From the NCBI GenBank assembly GCA_017998195.1, contig JAGODN010000203.1:1-5277 (forward strand): a stretch of 5,277 bases of DNA, given 5' to 3'. This document shows positions 4,529 to 5,277 of the stretch, piece after piece (position 1 is the first letter of the stretch; every line of letters begins with the position of its first letter). Source of the stretch: Desulfobulbus sp. GTDB lineage: Bacteria; Desulfobacterota; Desulfobulbia; Desulfobulbales; Desulfobulbaceae. The position numbers and the translations under genes were made by a program. Under the pieces are notes generated by a model. The model saw nothing but the letters and a program-made list of their open reading frames with translations. It was not told where the DNA came from and did not search any database.

Positions 4529-5277
4529 CCAGCACAGCGGCAGCGACCGCACCATCCTCCTCTTCCTCTGCAACTGGGGGGCGCACGCCGCCTTCCTCAC
4601 CCTCCAGGACCAGCGGCGGCCCATCCCGGACGAGATCCGCATGGTGCGCACCCCCTGCACCGGCCGCATCGACCGGGCCATGCTGCTCAAGGCCTTTGCC
4701 AAGGGCGCGGACGGGGTGCTGCTGGTCGGCTGCGAGCCCGGCACCTGCCGTTACGGCTCCGGCACCGCCACCAGCCAGCGCAACACCCAGGACGTGCGCA
4801 AGGTGCTCGACATCATGGGGCTGGGCGGTCGACGGCTGCGCTTCGCCGCCTTCCTGCCCGAGGAGTCCGAGCAGATGCTGGCCTTTTTCCAGGACTTCGC
4901 CGGCGAGATCCGCACCCTGCCGCCGGCCGGGATCGAGCCGCTGCCGGCCGAACCGGTGGTCGACACCGACGCCCGCCGCCAGGAACTGCGCAGGCTGGTC
5001 ACCGCCTACGACGTCCACGCCTGCCAGGACTGCGGCAAGTGCTCGTCCGCCTGCCCGCTGGCGCTCATCGGCAAGCCGTTCTCGCCGCGCGCCATCGCCT
5101 CGGCGGTGATCACCGGCGGCATCCACGCCCCGGGCGTGCAGGAGAACGCCTGGAGCTGCCTGACCTGCGGCATCTGCTTCGAGCGCTGCCCGTCCGCGGT
5201 CAACTTCCCGGCCTTCATCAAGGACCTGCGCCACCTCTACCGCCAGACCGAGCTGCCCGGCCAGGAGGTGCACGGCG
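4521..5277 (+). CDS. MvhD-HdrC fusion: hydrogenase/heterodisulfide reductase iron-sulfur subunit, 3' end missing
   Basis: The frame from ATG 4521 is open for 252 codons to the right edge. It begins 8 bp inside the preceding gene, with GGGAAAG at 4509-4515 as a possible ribosome site. Residues 11-130 are MvhD/FrhD-like: LFLCNWG (C17), TPCTGRID (C46), KGADGVLLVGCEPGTCRYGSG (C71, C76), then a QRNTQDVRKVLDIMGL helix. MvhD carries a [2Fe-2S] cluster passing electrons to HdrA. The usual CNWC is CNWG here, and the Cys sometimes found before C17 is Leu. After a linker (about 131-160) comes an HdrC-like domain with two full [4Fe-4S] motifs: CQDCGKCSSACP (168-179) and CLTCGICFERCP (213-224). HdrC relays electrons to HdrB, or to a membrane quinone subunit in QmoC-type proteins; the missing C-terminus decides whether a membrane part follows. 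An HdrB-like gene downstream would fit. The other ATG at 4525 opens a Ser/Pro/Ala-rich shadow frame and is not the start. Confidence 0.88.
   Translation, partial: MNDQHSGSDRTILLFLCNWGAHAAFLTLQDQRRPIPDEIRMVRTPCTGRIDRAMLLKAFAKGADGVLLVGCEPGTCRYGSGTATSQRNTQDVRKVLDIMGLGGRRLRFAAFLPEESEQMLAFFQDFAGEIRTLPPAGIEPLPAEPVVDTDARRQELRRLVTAYDVHACQDCGKCSSACPLALIGKPFSPRAIASAVITGGIHAPGVQENAWSCLTCGICFERCPSAVNFPAFIKDLRHLYRQTELPGQEVHG

Noticed and set aside
3314..4744. 476-codon ORF on the - strand
   Set aside because: Antisense shadow of the flavoprotein and the MvhD-HdrC gene, crossing their boundary, with no recognisable domain.
4525..5109. 194-codon + ORF starting at the second ATG of the third gene
   Set aside because: The product is Ser/Pro/Ala/Arg low-complexity, whereas the frame from 4521 shows MvhD and HdrC motifs.
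4503..5273. 256-codon ORF on the - strand
   Set aside because: Antisense to the MvhD-HdrC gene; no family resemblance.

Overview
This window is high-GC bacterial DNA carrying dense redox genes. The content points to an anaerobe: a 2-oxoacid:ferredoxin oxidoreductase gamma subunit, a very large HdrA/GltD-type flavoprotein full of Fe-S motifs, and an MvhD-HdrC-type protein. This gene set is typical of sulfate-reducing or related Desulfobacterota (formerly Deltaproteobacteria); a Desulfobulbales-like host is plausible. That placement is inferred from gene content and GC only.

Layout. Positions 3-215 hold the 3' end of a four-helix-bundle (S23/IVP-type) gene. Positions 216-542 are a 327-bp non-coding gap that is structurally rich. 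It holds an 18-bp perfect inverted repeat (295-312), an AT-rich island (313-370, about 69% A+T by count), a second perfect hairpin (407-423), a 38-bp tandem repeat in about 2.6 copies (432-528), and an (ACCC)3 tract that abuts the next start codon. From 543 to the right edge three genes run on the + strand with overlapping ends, as one likely operon: the oxidoreductase gamma subunit (543-1145), a 1128-residue HdrA/GltD mosaic flavo-iron-sulfur protein (1142-4528), and an MvhD-HdrC fusion (from 4521, open at the right edge). The third gene has no stop inside the window, so a stop-to-stop ORF search misses it.

How the genes may work together (inference). In known Hdr systems, electrons pass between an HdrA flavin, Fe-S relays, MvhD ([2Fe-2S] adaptor) and HdrC (two [4Fe-4S] clusters leading to HdrB). 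Here an HdrA-like protein that also carries a complete GltD/NfnB-like FAD/NAD(P)-type module is coupled to an MvhD-HdrC chain and to a KorC-like subunit. The simplest reading is a soluble complex linking 2-oxoacid oxidation or reduced ferredoxin to a pyridine nucleotide and to an HdrB-type disulfide or quinone-side partner, possibly by flavin-based electron bifurcation or confurcation. The alpha and beta oxidoreductase subunits and HdrB are not in the window. The individual families are known; the least explained parts are the mosaic architecture, the altered binding motifs and the repeat-filled leader.
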